Shown: positions 1 through 7,224, numbered from the stretch's first letter. The stretch is 7,502 nucleotides of DNA from an uncultured Bacteroidota bacterium (GCA_937899145.1 CALBPW010000005.1:1-7502); one strand, 5' to 3'. Translations and numbers: made by a program. Notes: generated by a model not told the origin, from the letters alone.

Positions 1-42
1 CCGAGATCTACACTCTTTCCCTACACGACGCTCTTCCGATCT
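1..42 (+). other. Illumina P5/TruSeq adapter contamination
   Basis: These 42 bases match the 3' part of the Illumina universal (P5) adapter, beginning CCGAGATCTACAC and ending CTCTTCCGATCT, without a mismatch that I can see. This is sequencing-library DNA left on a contig end, not genome. Real sequence starts at about base 43. The window edge is therefore probably a contig terminus, and nothing should be inferred from these bases, including the stop codon that the last two of them contribute to the neighbouring gene. Confidence 0.97.
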
Positions 43-856
43 AATCGGTTTTTAGGAAGATGGTGTCGCCTCCGCTGATGCCTGCATCAAGTTCGGCTTT
101 CTCGCGGTTCATTTGTGCAAGGTCGCGCTCGTAGATGACATCAAGGCTGTCGCGCTCAATGGGCAACGATGCAAGTTTCTGCATTTTAGCTTCAAATTCA
201 CCAATGGTGTCAAGTGCGCTTTGGCTCATCCACGTTTCGATGGTTGTTCCGCCCCACGAGCTAAAAACAAGTCCAATTGGCACATTCAAATCTTTATGCA
301 GGCGACGCGCGAAGAAATATGCTGTACACGAAAGGTCGCGCACTGTGATGGAATCGCACTCTTTCCAACCCGAAGTTATCACCGTATCTATTGGGCGGGT
401 TGCTATGTTTCGTTCTATCTTTATATATCTGATATTCGGATAATTAGCCTCGCGGCACTCTTGTTCACGATTGTTGAGAAACGACCAATTGCTAATCATT
501 GGCATTTCCATGTTTGATTGTCCCGAGCAGAGCCACACCTCGCCCACTTGCACATTGCGGAACACAATGCGCTGATTGGCAGATGTGATTATCAAGCTGT
601 CGGGTTCGCCAAGTTGCAGGTTTCGCAAATCGGCTTGCCAGCGTCCGTTTTTGTCGGCACGGGCTGTGGCTTTGCTGTTGCCAAATTGCACCTCAACTTT
701 TTGTCCACGGCCGGCCGTTCCCCAAACTGGCACTTCGGCATTTTGTTGCAAAACCATATTGTCGCTAAACATGTGCGATACGGTAACTTTCTCAACCTTG
801 CCACCACACGAAATCATTAGTGTTGCGGCGCTTAAGATTAAAATGCTTTTTTTCAT
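43..856 (-). CDS. Sialate O-acetylesterase-like lipoprotein, 3'-truncated
   Basis: N-terminal 271 residues of a carbohydrate esterase of the sialate O-acetylesterase (SASA/SGNH-type) family, which removes O-acetyl groups from sialic acids or related acetylated glycans. A lipoprotein signal is visible: MKKS, a hydrophobic stretch, then MISC with Cys17 as the likely lipidated residue, so the enzyme should be membrane-anchored in the periplasm or on the surface. Residues of about 25-105 fit the beta-rich domain preceding the catalytic part. The nucleophile motif GQSNME lies at 112-117 (Ser114), and the conserved SSWGGT block at 199-204. Family members usually exceed 450 residues, so the C-terminal half, with the rest of the catalytic site, is missing. 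The apparent TAG stop at 43-41 uses two adapter bases and is artificial; base 43 alone would give T as the first base of the next codon. The ATG at 856-854 precedes the signal peptide directly and has only an A/T-rich leader. Substrate is inferred from the family. Confidence 0.9.
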
Positions 857-1126
857 ACAGATATTATTTCAATTTCAACCAATTAAAGCAAGTTCTAAAA
901 ACCATTTAAAACTGATTTGAGAATCTGCTGATTTTGTCGAGGTAAAAATATCTATCGGTAAAGTAGCGGTGTTTCAAAAAAAGCAACAATTGCTTGTAAC
1001 TATGTCGCATAAATTGTGATGCTGAAAATCAAATATTGACAGTTAAAAGGCACTTTTTCCTTTCATCTCTTCCGATTTTTAGTTGTTTCGGCCATGCGGC
1101 ATCAGAAAAAAACTATCTTTATCGGT

Positions 1127-1750
1127 ATGGAAAAACCAAAATTTGACACCGTTTTTTTTGAGCGTTATGCAATGATAACGCTGCATAGCATTTTAGGCGA
1201 GCATTTTGCGCATCTTAAAAACTGCGACCGCCCTGATTTGCAAGATGTCGCACATGGTATTGGTATCGAAGTTACGCGTGCAATAAAAGAAAACCGCATT
1301 GAAGCCGAAATGCTTATAAATGAGATGGCTGGCGCCGAAATTTTTAATTTTAACGAAGCCGACAGACAACGCGCCTTGCAATACGGATATTCGTATGGAC
1401 TTATCTACGGCTCAAGCATGGGCAAGTTGGAGCGTCAATATTGGTCGTTAGCTCTGCCGCTAAAGCGGATTATCAAAAGCAAGGTGCAAAAGGTTTCTGA
1501 CGGATTTTATGGGTTTTTCCCGGAATTTGGCTTATACATTTTTTCAAAAGACAATCTGACGCAAACCGAAATTGAACTTGCTGCTCAATATACAATTGAT
1601 TTACAACGAGACAATAAAATCCGCTATTCTGAATTGTTCATATCACAAATAAATCAGCTATCGGTATGCGACTTACAAACCCAAACTATTGATAATTACC
1701 CTATTAGCAACGACCAATGCAATCAGTTTTACTGTGCAGCGGTGGAGTAA
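1127..1750 (+). CDS. Uncharacterised protein, possible PD-(D/E)XK-like nuclease fold
   Basis: A soluble protein of 207 residues with no signal peptide or membrane segment; I cannot name the family. Numbered from the ATG at 1127, residues 36-37 (Pro-Asp of DRPDLQ) followed by GIGIEVT at 44-50, with Glu48, recall the Asp...Glu-x-(Lys/Thr) core of PD-(D/E)XK nucleases on consecutive beta strands, after a helix rich in acidic and aromatic residues. A lysine-rich stretch (LKRIIKSKVQK) and a later FGLYIFS strand would fit the rest of such a fold, but this is inference from pattern only. An upstream in-frame ATG at 1094 would add 11 residues (MRHQKKTIFIG). I prefer 1127 because the 20 bases before it are A-rich, as is common before Bacteroidetes genes. 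The gene stands alone, and its stop is only 10 bases from the convergent sufD stop. No restriction methylase or other defence partner is adjacent. Confidence 0.7.
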   Translation: MEKPKFDTVFFERYAMITLHSILGEHFAHLKNCDRPDLQDVAHGIGIEVTRAIKENRIEAEMLINEMAGAEIFNFNEADRQRALQYGYSYGLIYGSSMGKLERQYWSLALPLKRIIKSKVQKVSDGFYGFFPEFGLYIFSKDNLTQTEIELAAQYTIDLQRDNKIRYSELFISQINQLSVCDLQTQTIDNYPISNDQCNQFYCAAVE

Positions 1751-1760
1751 GAAATCTCTT

Positions 1761-3119
1761 CTACTTTTTATTGCAGTGCATCATGCAATCGCCACAATCG
1801 GTTTGTTTGCCACGCAATCGGTTTTCAATCATCTCTTTGTAGCGTTCGGCAAGTGCAGGAATATCAATGGCGCTAACCACCTCATGCGCAAATGCCGACA
1901 TTAGCATCATTCGGGCTTCGTCTTTACCAATGCCACGTTGTTGCATGTAGAAGAGGGCTGTGTCGTCTAACTGTCCGACAGTAGCTCCGTGGCTACATTT
2001 GACATCGTCGGCATAAATTTCGAGTTGTGGTTTGGTATAAATTTTTGCCGATTTTGTTATGCAGATGTTTTTGTTTGTCTGCATAGCGTTGGTTTTTTGC
2101 GCATCTTTTCTTACCAGAACATATCCGCTAAAAGCGCCTGTCGATTCGTCGTTCAGTATGTTTTTGTATAGCTCGTAGCTGTTACAATTTGGCACTGCAT
2201 GGTCTATAAATGTGTAATTATCAACATGTTGTGTGCCTTTTGGAAGCGATAGTCCATAAATATTCGCCTCGGCATGTTCGCCTTTGAGTAACACTTCCAA
2301 ATTGTTTCGCACAAAGTGCCCATGCAGAGTTAAAGTATTGGTTAACAGGTGACTGTTGGCTTCTTGCTCAAACATCAATGTTGATATTTGCGACGATTGG
2401 TCGTTAAAGTTCTGAATGTTGTAGCAATCGAGTTTTGCGTCTTGCTGAAGTGCGATTTCCGAAACGTTGTTAAGCAAGAATTTCTGTTCGGTTTGCGTGT
2501 GGTCGCACAGCAAAATTTTCGATTGGCTGCCCCGCCCTGCAATCACCAAATTGCGCTGGTTAATCATCATCGGGCGCGGACCAAGCATAATGTTGATAAT
2601 CTGAATCGGTTTATCAACAACCAGATTATCAGGAATATACAAGAACAATCCGCTGCGCGAAAATGCTGTATTCAGAGCGATGGTGGAGTCTGTTCTTTTT
2701 TCGGCTTGCCGGTTGTAATATTTGTTAAACAAGTCGGGATAAAGTTTTGCGCCATTTTCGATGCTTGTTGCCACAACTCCATCGGCAACTTGTGTATTTT
2801 CGGCATCGAGCCAACCGTTTATTATTGTAACTATGTAAGTATCAAGGTTTGGCACTGTGCAGCGAAACATAAATTGGCGGTCGGTTTTTGGCATAAAAGG
2901 AGTAAACGAATATCCGTAGCCACGGGTGTACGCTTCAGCCACATCGGTATATTTGTAGCGTTCGCTGCCACGTTTCGGGAAACCATTTTCTTTAAAATAA
3001 CCGATGGCCGCTTCACGGGCATTGTTCATAGCCTCGGGCATATTTCGGGCAATGGTTTCGGCATATTTGTCATAAAGTGCCGACAGCGATTTTTCCATTT
3101 TTTCTTTCTGCTCGTCCAT
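1761..3119 (-). CDS. sufD: Fe-S cluster assembly scaffold subunit SufD
   Basis: SufD, 452 residues, the partner of SufB and the ATPase SufC in the cytoplasmic SufBCD scaffold that builds Fe-S clusters. The N-terminal part (about 1-110) is helical and carries the ERYKYTDV segment typical of SufD. The centre (about 150-400) is the SufBD beta-helix core. The C-terminal helices start with the family hallmark VKCSHGATVGQLDD at 373-386, where His377 aligns with the histidine that matters in E. coli SufD. The SufC-binding helices follow. The length fits the family. The last residues form a short cysteine cluster, Cys442, Cys445 and Cys449 (CGDCMMHC), beyond the normal end of the fold. The gene starts 2 bases after the sufC stop, so the two are surely cotranscribed and perhaps translationally coupled. 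No terminator hairpin is seen after its stop, which faces the stop of the gene at 1127-1750. Confidence 0.95.
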   Translation of the reverse strand: MDEQKEKMEKSLSALYDKYAETIARNMPEAMNNAREAAIGYFKENGFPKRGSERYKYTDVAEAYTRGYGYSFTPFMPKTDRQFMFRCTVPNLDTYIVTIINGWLDAENTQVADGVVATSIENGAKLYPDLFNKYYNRQAEKRTDSTIALNTAFSRSGLFLYIPDNLVVDKPIQIINIMLGPRPMMINQRNLVIAGRGSQSKILLCDHTQTEQKFLLNNVSEIALQQDAKLDCYNIQNFNDQSSQISTLMFEQEANSHLLTNTLTLHGHFVRNNLEVLLKGEHAEANIYGLSLPKGTQHVDNYTFIDHAVPNCNSYELYKNILNDESTGAFSGYVLVRKDAQKTNAMQTNKNICITKSAKIYTKPQLEIYADDVKCSHGATVGQLDDTALFYMQQRGIGKDEARMMLMSAFAHEVVSAIDIPALAERYKEMIENRLRGKQTDCGDCMMHCNKK

Positions 3120-3121
3120 GG

Positions 3122-3877
3122 CTATTTGTTGTCAAATTCGCTTTTAATCCAGTCGTAGCCTTTCTTTTCAAGTTCAAGCGCAAGTTCTTTGCCGCCAGTT
3201 TTCACAATCTGCCCGTTGTAAAGCACGTGCACCACGTCGGGCACAATGTAGTCGAGCAGGCGCTGATAGTGAGTGATTACGATGGCTGATGTTTCGGGCG
3301 TTTTCAGTTTATTGACGCCGTTTGCCACAATGCGAAGCGCGTCAATATCAAGCCCCGAATCGGTTTCGTCCAATATCGAAAGGCGAGGTTCGAGCATTGC
3401 CATCTGGAAGATTTCGTTTTTCTTTTTCTCACCGCCCGAAAATCCTTCGTTGACGGAGCGCGATGTAAGGCGTGAGTCTATCTCGACAAGCTGGCTTTTT
3501 TCGCGCATCATTTTCAGATAATCTTGTGCCGAGATGGGCGGCTGTCCGTTAAATTTCCGTTTCTCGTTGACGGCGGCTCGCATAAAGTTAACCATGCTAA
3601 CTCCCGGTATTTCGACCGGATACTGGAAACTCATAAAAAGTCCCATTCGGGCGCGGTCTTCGGGTGGCAGTTCAAGCAAATTTTTCCCTAAAAAAGTAAC
3701 CTCGCCACCATCAACAGTAAAACGGCTGTTGCCTGTCAAAACCGATGAGAGTGTGCTTTTGCCCGAGCCGTTTGGACCCATAATGGCGTGTATCTCGCCT
3801 GCATTTATATGGAGATTGATGCCTTTCAGAATAGGTTTTCCATCAATCGATGCTCGTAAATCTTTTATTGTCAGCAT
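3122..3877 (-). CDS. sufC: Fe-S cluster assembly ATPase SufC
   Basis: SufC, 251 residues, the ABC-type ATPase that drives conformational change of the SufBD scaffold during Fe-S cluster assembly in the cytoplasm. All nucleotide-binding motifs are intact: Walker A GPNGSGKST at 34-42, Q-loop Gln85 in FMSFQYPVEIPG, signature FSGGEKKKNEI at 146-156, Walker B LSILDE at 166-171, D-loop SGLD at 174-177 and switch His203. The FSGGEKKK signature and the ETDSGLD form of Walker B/D-loop separate SufC from transporter ATPases. It is the first gene of a two-gene unit with sufD. sufB, which often precedes it in Bacteroidetes, is replaced here by a 268-base control region and a divergent gene. The ATG at 3877-3875 gives the usual SufC N-terminus (MLTIKDLRASI); no Shine-Dalgarno sequence precedes it. 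Confidence 0.97.
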   Translation of the reverse strand: MLTIKDLRASIDGKPILKGINLHINAGEIHAIMGPNGSGKSTLSSVLTGNSRFTVDGGEVTFLGKNLLELPPEDRARMGLFMSFQYPVEIPGVSMVNFMRAAVNEKRKFNGQPPISAQDYLKMMREKSQLVEIDSRLTSRSVNEGFSGGEKKKNEIFQMAMLEPRLSILDETDSGLDIDALRIVANGVNKLKTPETSAIVITHYQRLLDYIVPDVVHVLYNGQIVKTGGKELALELEKKGYDWIKSEFDNK

Positions 3878-3895
3878 AATTCAAAAAATTTGACA

Positions 3896-3922
3896 CAAAC
3901 AAATTGTTTGGCATTTGAAATG
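3896..3922. repeat. Two adjacent palindromes upstream of sufC, operator-like
   Basis: The sequence CAAACAAATTGTTTG at 3896-3910 is a perfect 7-base inverted repeat around one central base. One base further, CATTTGAAATG at 3912-3922 is a perfect 5-base inverted repeat around one central base. They lie 19-45 bases before the sufC start and just downstream of the candidate promoter box, where a repressor could block transcription. The DNA here is AT-rich, so chance palindromes are not rare. No regulator can be named from the sequence. Confidence 0.4.
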
Positions 3923-3926
3923 AGCG

Positions 3927-3934
3927 CAAAAATA
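3927..3934 (-). promoter_or_regulatory. Candidate Bacteroidetes -7 promoter box for sufCD
   Basis: On the minus strand this reads TATTTTTG, an exact match to the Bacteroidetes -7 consensus TAnnTTTG. It would place the transcript start near 3920 and give a leader of about 43 bases before the sufC ATG. No clear TTG -33 element is found at the expected distance, so the call rests on one short box in AT-rich DNA. Confidence 0.4.
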
Positions 3935-4145
3935 ATAAAAAACGAGTTTAAGAGGGTGAGAGTTTTATGGTTAGGTTTTAGAAAGTTTAATTCCGCAAGC
4001 GCTCGGTAAAGAAAATCGGCTTTATTCGGTTAAAACACCTTGTTCGGTAGTCTGGCGTCTATAGTCTAAAAAATCTCGTTTTAAAAGTAAAAAGCAAAAC
4101 TTTTAGGCGGCTACGCTCGTAGAAAGAACATTATTTGTGCGCAAC

Positions 4146-6389
4146 ATGTTTATTAAAAACAAGATACAACGACTATTATTCATTGTTTTGTTGATATTTA
4201 CAACAACCAGTTTGCGTGCGCAAGAAAAACTTGACAGCCTTTACAAGGTTGTTGGCTCAATGCCCGACGACACCTCAAAACTTTCTGTTTACCACTATCT
4301 GTGCGAGTATAGTTACGACATCGACACAGCCAACAAATACTGCAACCTGATGGTTGACTTGGCGCAAAAGTTAAATAATCAGTACTATTTGGCCCTCGCC
4401 TACTCTTACCTGTCGCGCTACTACATCTGGATTAGCGATTATGAACATGCTTTTTGGGCTAATACCGAATCGATATACCTTTGGGAAGAACTCGAAAACA
4501 AGACCCAACTTGCCTTTATGTATATGAATATGGGTGTCATCTTAACAATGGAAACCGATTATAAATCGGCTGCCAAATATTATCATATCAGTTTAAATTC
4601 GTTTCGCGAACTTTGCGATTCGACATACATCACACAAGTACTTCAATCGTTAGGTTTTATCAACGTAATAGTTAACTCATACTCAAGTGCGCTAAATTAT
4701 TACACCGAAGCACAAACTATTGATTCATTGACAAACAACACTCGCGGATTGGTATCCGACAATATATGCATTGCGCGCATTTACCTTAACAAATACAAAA
4801 GTCGCCCGCGCGACTCCGCATCGGTAAAATTGCTTAAAAACGCTCGCAGACATTTCGACATCGCTTACAATTTGGCTCTTACATACCCAAATACCATTGA
4901 GATGCAATTGCTGCATGTCAGCAAAGCCTCGGTTTATATCGAAGAGGCTGTTTTAACAACTGGCAAAGAACGCCACGCCTTACTCGATTCATGTGAAATG
5001 CACATGCTCCGACTGTCAAAAATGCAAAATCTGTACAACAATATAACCTTTAACAAGGCTGAAATGCAAATAGTTCTTGCCCAAACCGAAATGCTGCGCG
5101 GCAATTTCGGCAAATCGCAAAAGCACCTTATAGAAGCTCAAACCGAAATTGAAACCAATACTCCATTAACCTACTTGAAACGAGAGTTGTATTTTACCTA
5201 TCAGTATTATTATCAACTTGTTGGTGATTATAAAAAAGCCGCCGAATATGCTACAAAAGTGCAATACTTGCTAATGGATTTCCAAAACGACGAGCTGCTG
5301 TCAAACATTGAGCGCACCAAAATGCAAACAGAATTTGACGAACGCATGCGCAAGCGCGCACTCGAAGACTACGAACACGAACAACAACTAAAAAAGCAAG
5401 CGGCAAAACAACGCACTTTGTTTTTAGTCGTATTTACCACCATATCAACCATTTTAATAATGCTTTTAATATCAGGTTTCCGCCGCAAAAAACTTAATTT
5501 ACTATTAAGCAAGAAAAACCTAATGCTCGACGAGCGCAACTTACAACTACAATCGGCAAAAGAAGAACTATCGATACAAAACGATATGCTCAACAACATC
5601 AACAAAAGTCTGACCGACAGCATCACATACGCAAAACACATACAAGAAGCCGCCATACCAACCAACGAGCAAATGAATAAAATATTTGGCGATTGCCTAA
5701 TAATCTTCAAGCCGTGCAACATTGTCAGTGGCGATTTTTATTGGGCTGTTCATATTGGCAGATATAAAGCCTTAGCCGTTGCCGACTGCACAGGCCACGG
5801 TGTCCCGGGTGCGCTGATGAGTATGTTAGGAATTTCGATGCTGAACGATATTGTAGCAAACATCGATATGAAATCGACAGAAGTGCACGCCAGCGATGTG
5901 CTCGAAATAATGCGCTCAAATGTTATCAAAGCCTTGCGCCAAGACCAAACAGAAGGCCGCACATTTGACGGCATTGATATGGCTCTTATGCTGATTGATG
6001 CCGAACGCCAACAAATGCAATACGCAGGCGCTTTCCGTCCGCTCATCATGGTACGCAACAACGAACTGACAAAATTTGAGCCTAACCGTATGCCAATAGG
6101 CATCTACAACAAGCATAACTCATTCACAAACAATGTGATAGACATTCAACCGGGCGACACCTTCTATGCCTACAGCGATGGCATAACCGACCAGTTCCGC
6201 AACAGTTCAAGCATCGAAAAATTTGGACGCCACCGCCTGTACAGCATTTTACTCGACAACTACTACAAACCCTTTAGCGAGCAAAAACAAATCCTACTCG
6301 ACGCATTTAACAATTGGAGACAATCCGACACACAAAAAACACCCGTTGAGCAAATTGACGATATGCTATTGATAGGTATTCGGGTATAG
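4146..6389 (+). CDS. TPR sensor with C-terminal SpoIIE/PP2C-type serine phosphatase domain
   Basis: Membrane-bound signalling phosphatase, 747 residues from the ATG at 4146. A GTG at 4137 would add three residues before the signal peptide and is less likely. Order: signal peptide at 1-25 (hydrophobic LLFIVLLIF, probable cleavage after LRA); helical TPR-type repeats at about 40-390, e.g. the segments near 80-116, 121-155, 163-194 and 345-380; one membrane helix at about 424-444; a charged coiled-coil linker at about 447-500 ending in SITYAKHIQEAAIP; then a SpoIIE-family (PF07228-type) phosphatase. Catalytic metal ligands look intact: SGDF (Asp530), ADCTGHG (Asp547), FDGIDMAL (Asp611), YSDG (Asp678) and the terminal IDDMLLIG (Asp738-739). 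By topology the TPRs face the periplasm and the phosphatase the cytoplasm. Such enzymes dephosphorylate Ser/Thr on STAS-type anti-anti-sigma partners; none is encoded here, so the target is unknown. It is divergent from sufC and probably monocistronic. Confidence 0.92.
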   Translation: MFIKNKIQRLLFIVLLIFTTTSLRAQEKLDSLYKVVGSMPDDTSKLSVYHYLCEYSYDIDTANKYCNLMVDLAQKLNNQYYLALAYSYLSRYYIWISDYEHAFWANTESIYLWEELENKTQLAFMYMNMGVILTMETDYKSAAKYYHISLNSFRELCDSTYITQVLQSLGFINVIVNSYSSALNYYTEAQTIDSLTNNTRGLVSDNICIARIYLNKYKSRPRDSASVKLLKNARRHFDIAYNLALTYPNTIEMQLLHVSKASVYIEEAVLTTGKERHALLDSCEMHMLRLSKMQNLYNNITFNKAEMQIVLAQTEMLRGNFGKSQKHLIEAQTEIETNTPLTYLKRELYFTYQYYYQLVGDYKKAAEYATKVQYLLMDFQNDELLSNIERTKMQTEFDERMRKRALEDYEHEQQLKKQAAKQRTLFLVVFTTISTILIMLLISGFRRKKLNLLLSKKNLMLDERNLQLQSAKEELSIQNDMLNNINKSLTDSITYAKHIQEAAIPTNEQMNKIFGDCLIIFKPCNIVSGDFYWAVHIGRYKALAVADCTGHGVPGALMSMLGISMLNDIVANIDMKSTEVHASDVLEIMRSNVIKALRQDQTEGRTFDGIDMALMLIDAERQQMQYAGAFRPLIMVRNNELTKFEPNRMPIGIYNKHNSFTNNVIDIQPGDTFYAYSDGITDQFRNSSSIEKFGRHRLYSILLDNYYKPFSEQKQILLDAFNNWRQSDTQKTPVEQIDDMLLIGIRV

Positions 6390-6450
6390 ATTGGTATTTA
6401 ATTGACAAAAAAAATTGGTTCTTATGCCCAATAAAGAAGATTTAACATTG

Positions 6451-6480
6451 TTGATGATATTAAAAATGTTGCTATTTTCG
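6451..6480 (+). promoter_or_regulatory. Possible Bacteroidetes promoter for the small lipoprotein
   Basis: A TTG at 6451-6453 is followed after 19 bases by TATTTTCG at 6473-6480, one mismatch from the -7 consensus TAnnTTTG. The spacing suits the Bacteroidetes -33/-7 arrangement. Transcription would start near 6487, giving a leader of about 49 bases before the ATG at 6536. The 146-base gap after the phosphatase gene also favours a separate promoter. The match is imperfect. Confidence 0.35.
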
Positions 6481-6535
6481 CATTATATGGTTTCAATTAA
6501 AAACCGATTACTAACAATTTTAAATTATTAAGAAA

Positions 6536-7162
6536 ATGAAAAAATTAACATTTGGATTTATGGCGTTTGCCCTTGCAGCAGCCACTTTGTTTACATCATG
6601 CAGCAAAGACGATGATGATGATGACGATGTGAAGGGTTTAGCTTCGATTACTGCTACAATTAATGGAGAGAAATTTTCAGCAACTGCTGCTGCAAACACA
6701 TCAGTAACTGAGTCGGCAACGGGTTCAAAATTCTCACTTGCCGAAATTCTTAGCGATAGCGATGCAAAAACAACTATTTATGGTGTGAATAGCGCAAAAC
6801 AATTTATCTCCGTTACCTTTAATGGTGCAGATAAAGGCACATACGCTTTAAGCTTGAAAGCCGAAACAAACACAACAAATTTGCTTATTGATTATCTTAC
6901 AAATGGCAGCTTGGAAGAAACAGCAAAAAATGCACTAAAAGTCGAAACCAATTGTATGATTATCTACAAAAAATCTGAAGCTGCAACTGATGCAACCAGC
7001 GATGATTTTTATGCTTCAACAAAAGCAGAAGTTATTGTTACTGGATTTACCCAAATTGGTAACATAAACTATTTGAAAGGCACTTTCACTGCAACACTTA
7101 AAAACAAATCTGGTGATGAAATCACAATTACTGAGGGTGCTTTCCAATGCCCGGGAGTTTAA
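6536..7162 (+). CDS. Small putative surface-exposed lipoprotein, function unknown
   Basis: A 208-residue lipoprotein. The signal peptide MKKLTFGFMAFALAAATLF ends in a lipobox with Cys22 (FTSC), followed at once by Ser-Lys and seven aspartates (25-31). In Bacteroidetes an acidic stretch right after the lipidated cysteine acts as an export signal to the outer face of the outer membrane, so surface exposure is likely. The mature part (about 35-208) is rich in Thr, Ala, Ser and alternating hydrophobic residues and opens with ASITATINGEKFSATAA, a pattern seen in small beta-sandwich lipoproteins of the DUF6252 kind. I cannot assign it firmly, and no catalytic motif is visible. Two cysteines (in TNCMIIY and near the end in FQCPGV) might pair. 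The Asp run is encoded mostly by GAT repeats (6608-6628). The A/T-rich leader with TTAAGAA before the ATG supports the start; a strong terminator follows. Confidence 0.85.
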   Translation: MKKLTFGFMAFALAAATLFTSCSKDDDDDDDVKGLASITATINGEKFSATAAANTSVTESATGSKFSLAEILSDSDAKTTIYGVNSAKQFISVTFNGADKGTYALSLKAETNTTNLLIDYLTNGSLEETAKNALKVETNCMIIYKKSEAATDATSDDFYASTKAEVIVTGFTQIGNINYLKGTFTATLKNKSGDEITITEGAFQCPGV

Positions 7163-7190
7163 ATATTTCTAAACATTAAATATTAATCAG

Positions 7191-7224
7191 AAAGCCAACT
7201 CAATAATGAGTTGGCTTTTATTTT
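7191..7224 (+). terminator. Intrinsic terminator after the lipoprotein gene
   Basis: A perfect 12-base stem (AAAGCCAACTCA at 7191-7202 with TGAGTTGGCTTT at 7207-7218) closes a four-base loop (ATAA) and is followed by a T-rich tract (TTTTATTTT, ending at 7224). It starts 28 bases after the lipoprotein stop. On the minus strand the same hairpin is followed by only TTTC, so it may end transcripts from the convergent gene less efficiently. Confidence 0.92.

Noticed and set aside
113..920. Several plus-strand open frames of 100-134 codons opposite the esterase gene
   Set aside because: The minus-strand frame carries the lipobox, GQSNME and SSWGGT motifs; the plus-strand frames are shadows.
976..995. 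AAGCAA-CAA-TTGCTT hairpin which, read on the minus strand, is followed by a T run
   Set aside because: The stem has only six mostly A/T base pairs, and no minus-strand gene ends just before it; too weak to call a terminator or attenuator.
1035..1063. TTGACA at 1035-1040 as a -35 box for the gene at 1127
   Set aside because: No matching -10 box follows at 16-18 bases, and Bacteroidetes promoters do not rely on the TTGACA/TATAAT pair.
2388..3158. 256-codon open frame on the plus strand opposite sufD
   Set aside because: It is antisense to a well-conserved sufD, its translation is unusually rich in Phe, Val, Cys and His with no domain pattern, and codon bias of the real gene readily leaves this frame open.
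3273..3893. Plus-strand open frames of 82 and 119 codons opposite sufC
   Set aside because: Both lie fully antisense to intact sufC motifs and encode low-complexity Ser/Phe/Pro-rich strings.
5369..6103. Minus-strand open frames inside the phosphatase gene
   Set aside because: They overlap the linker and catalytic domain of a clearly real gene, and their translations show no recognisable family pattern.
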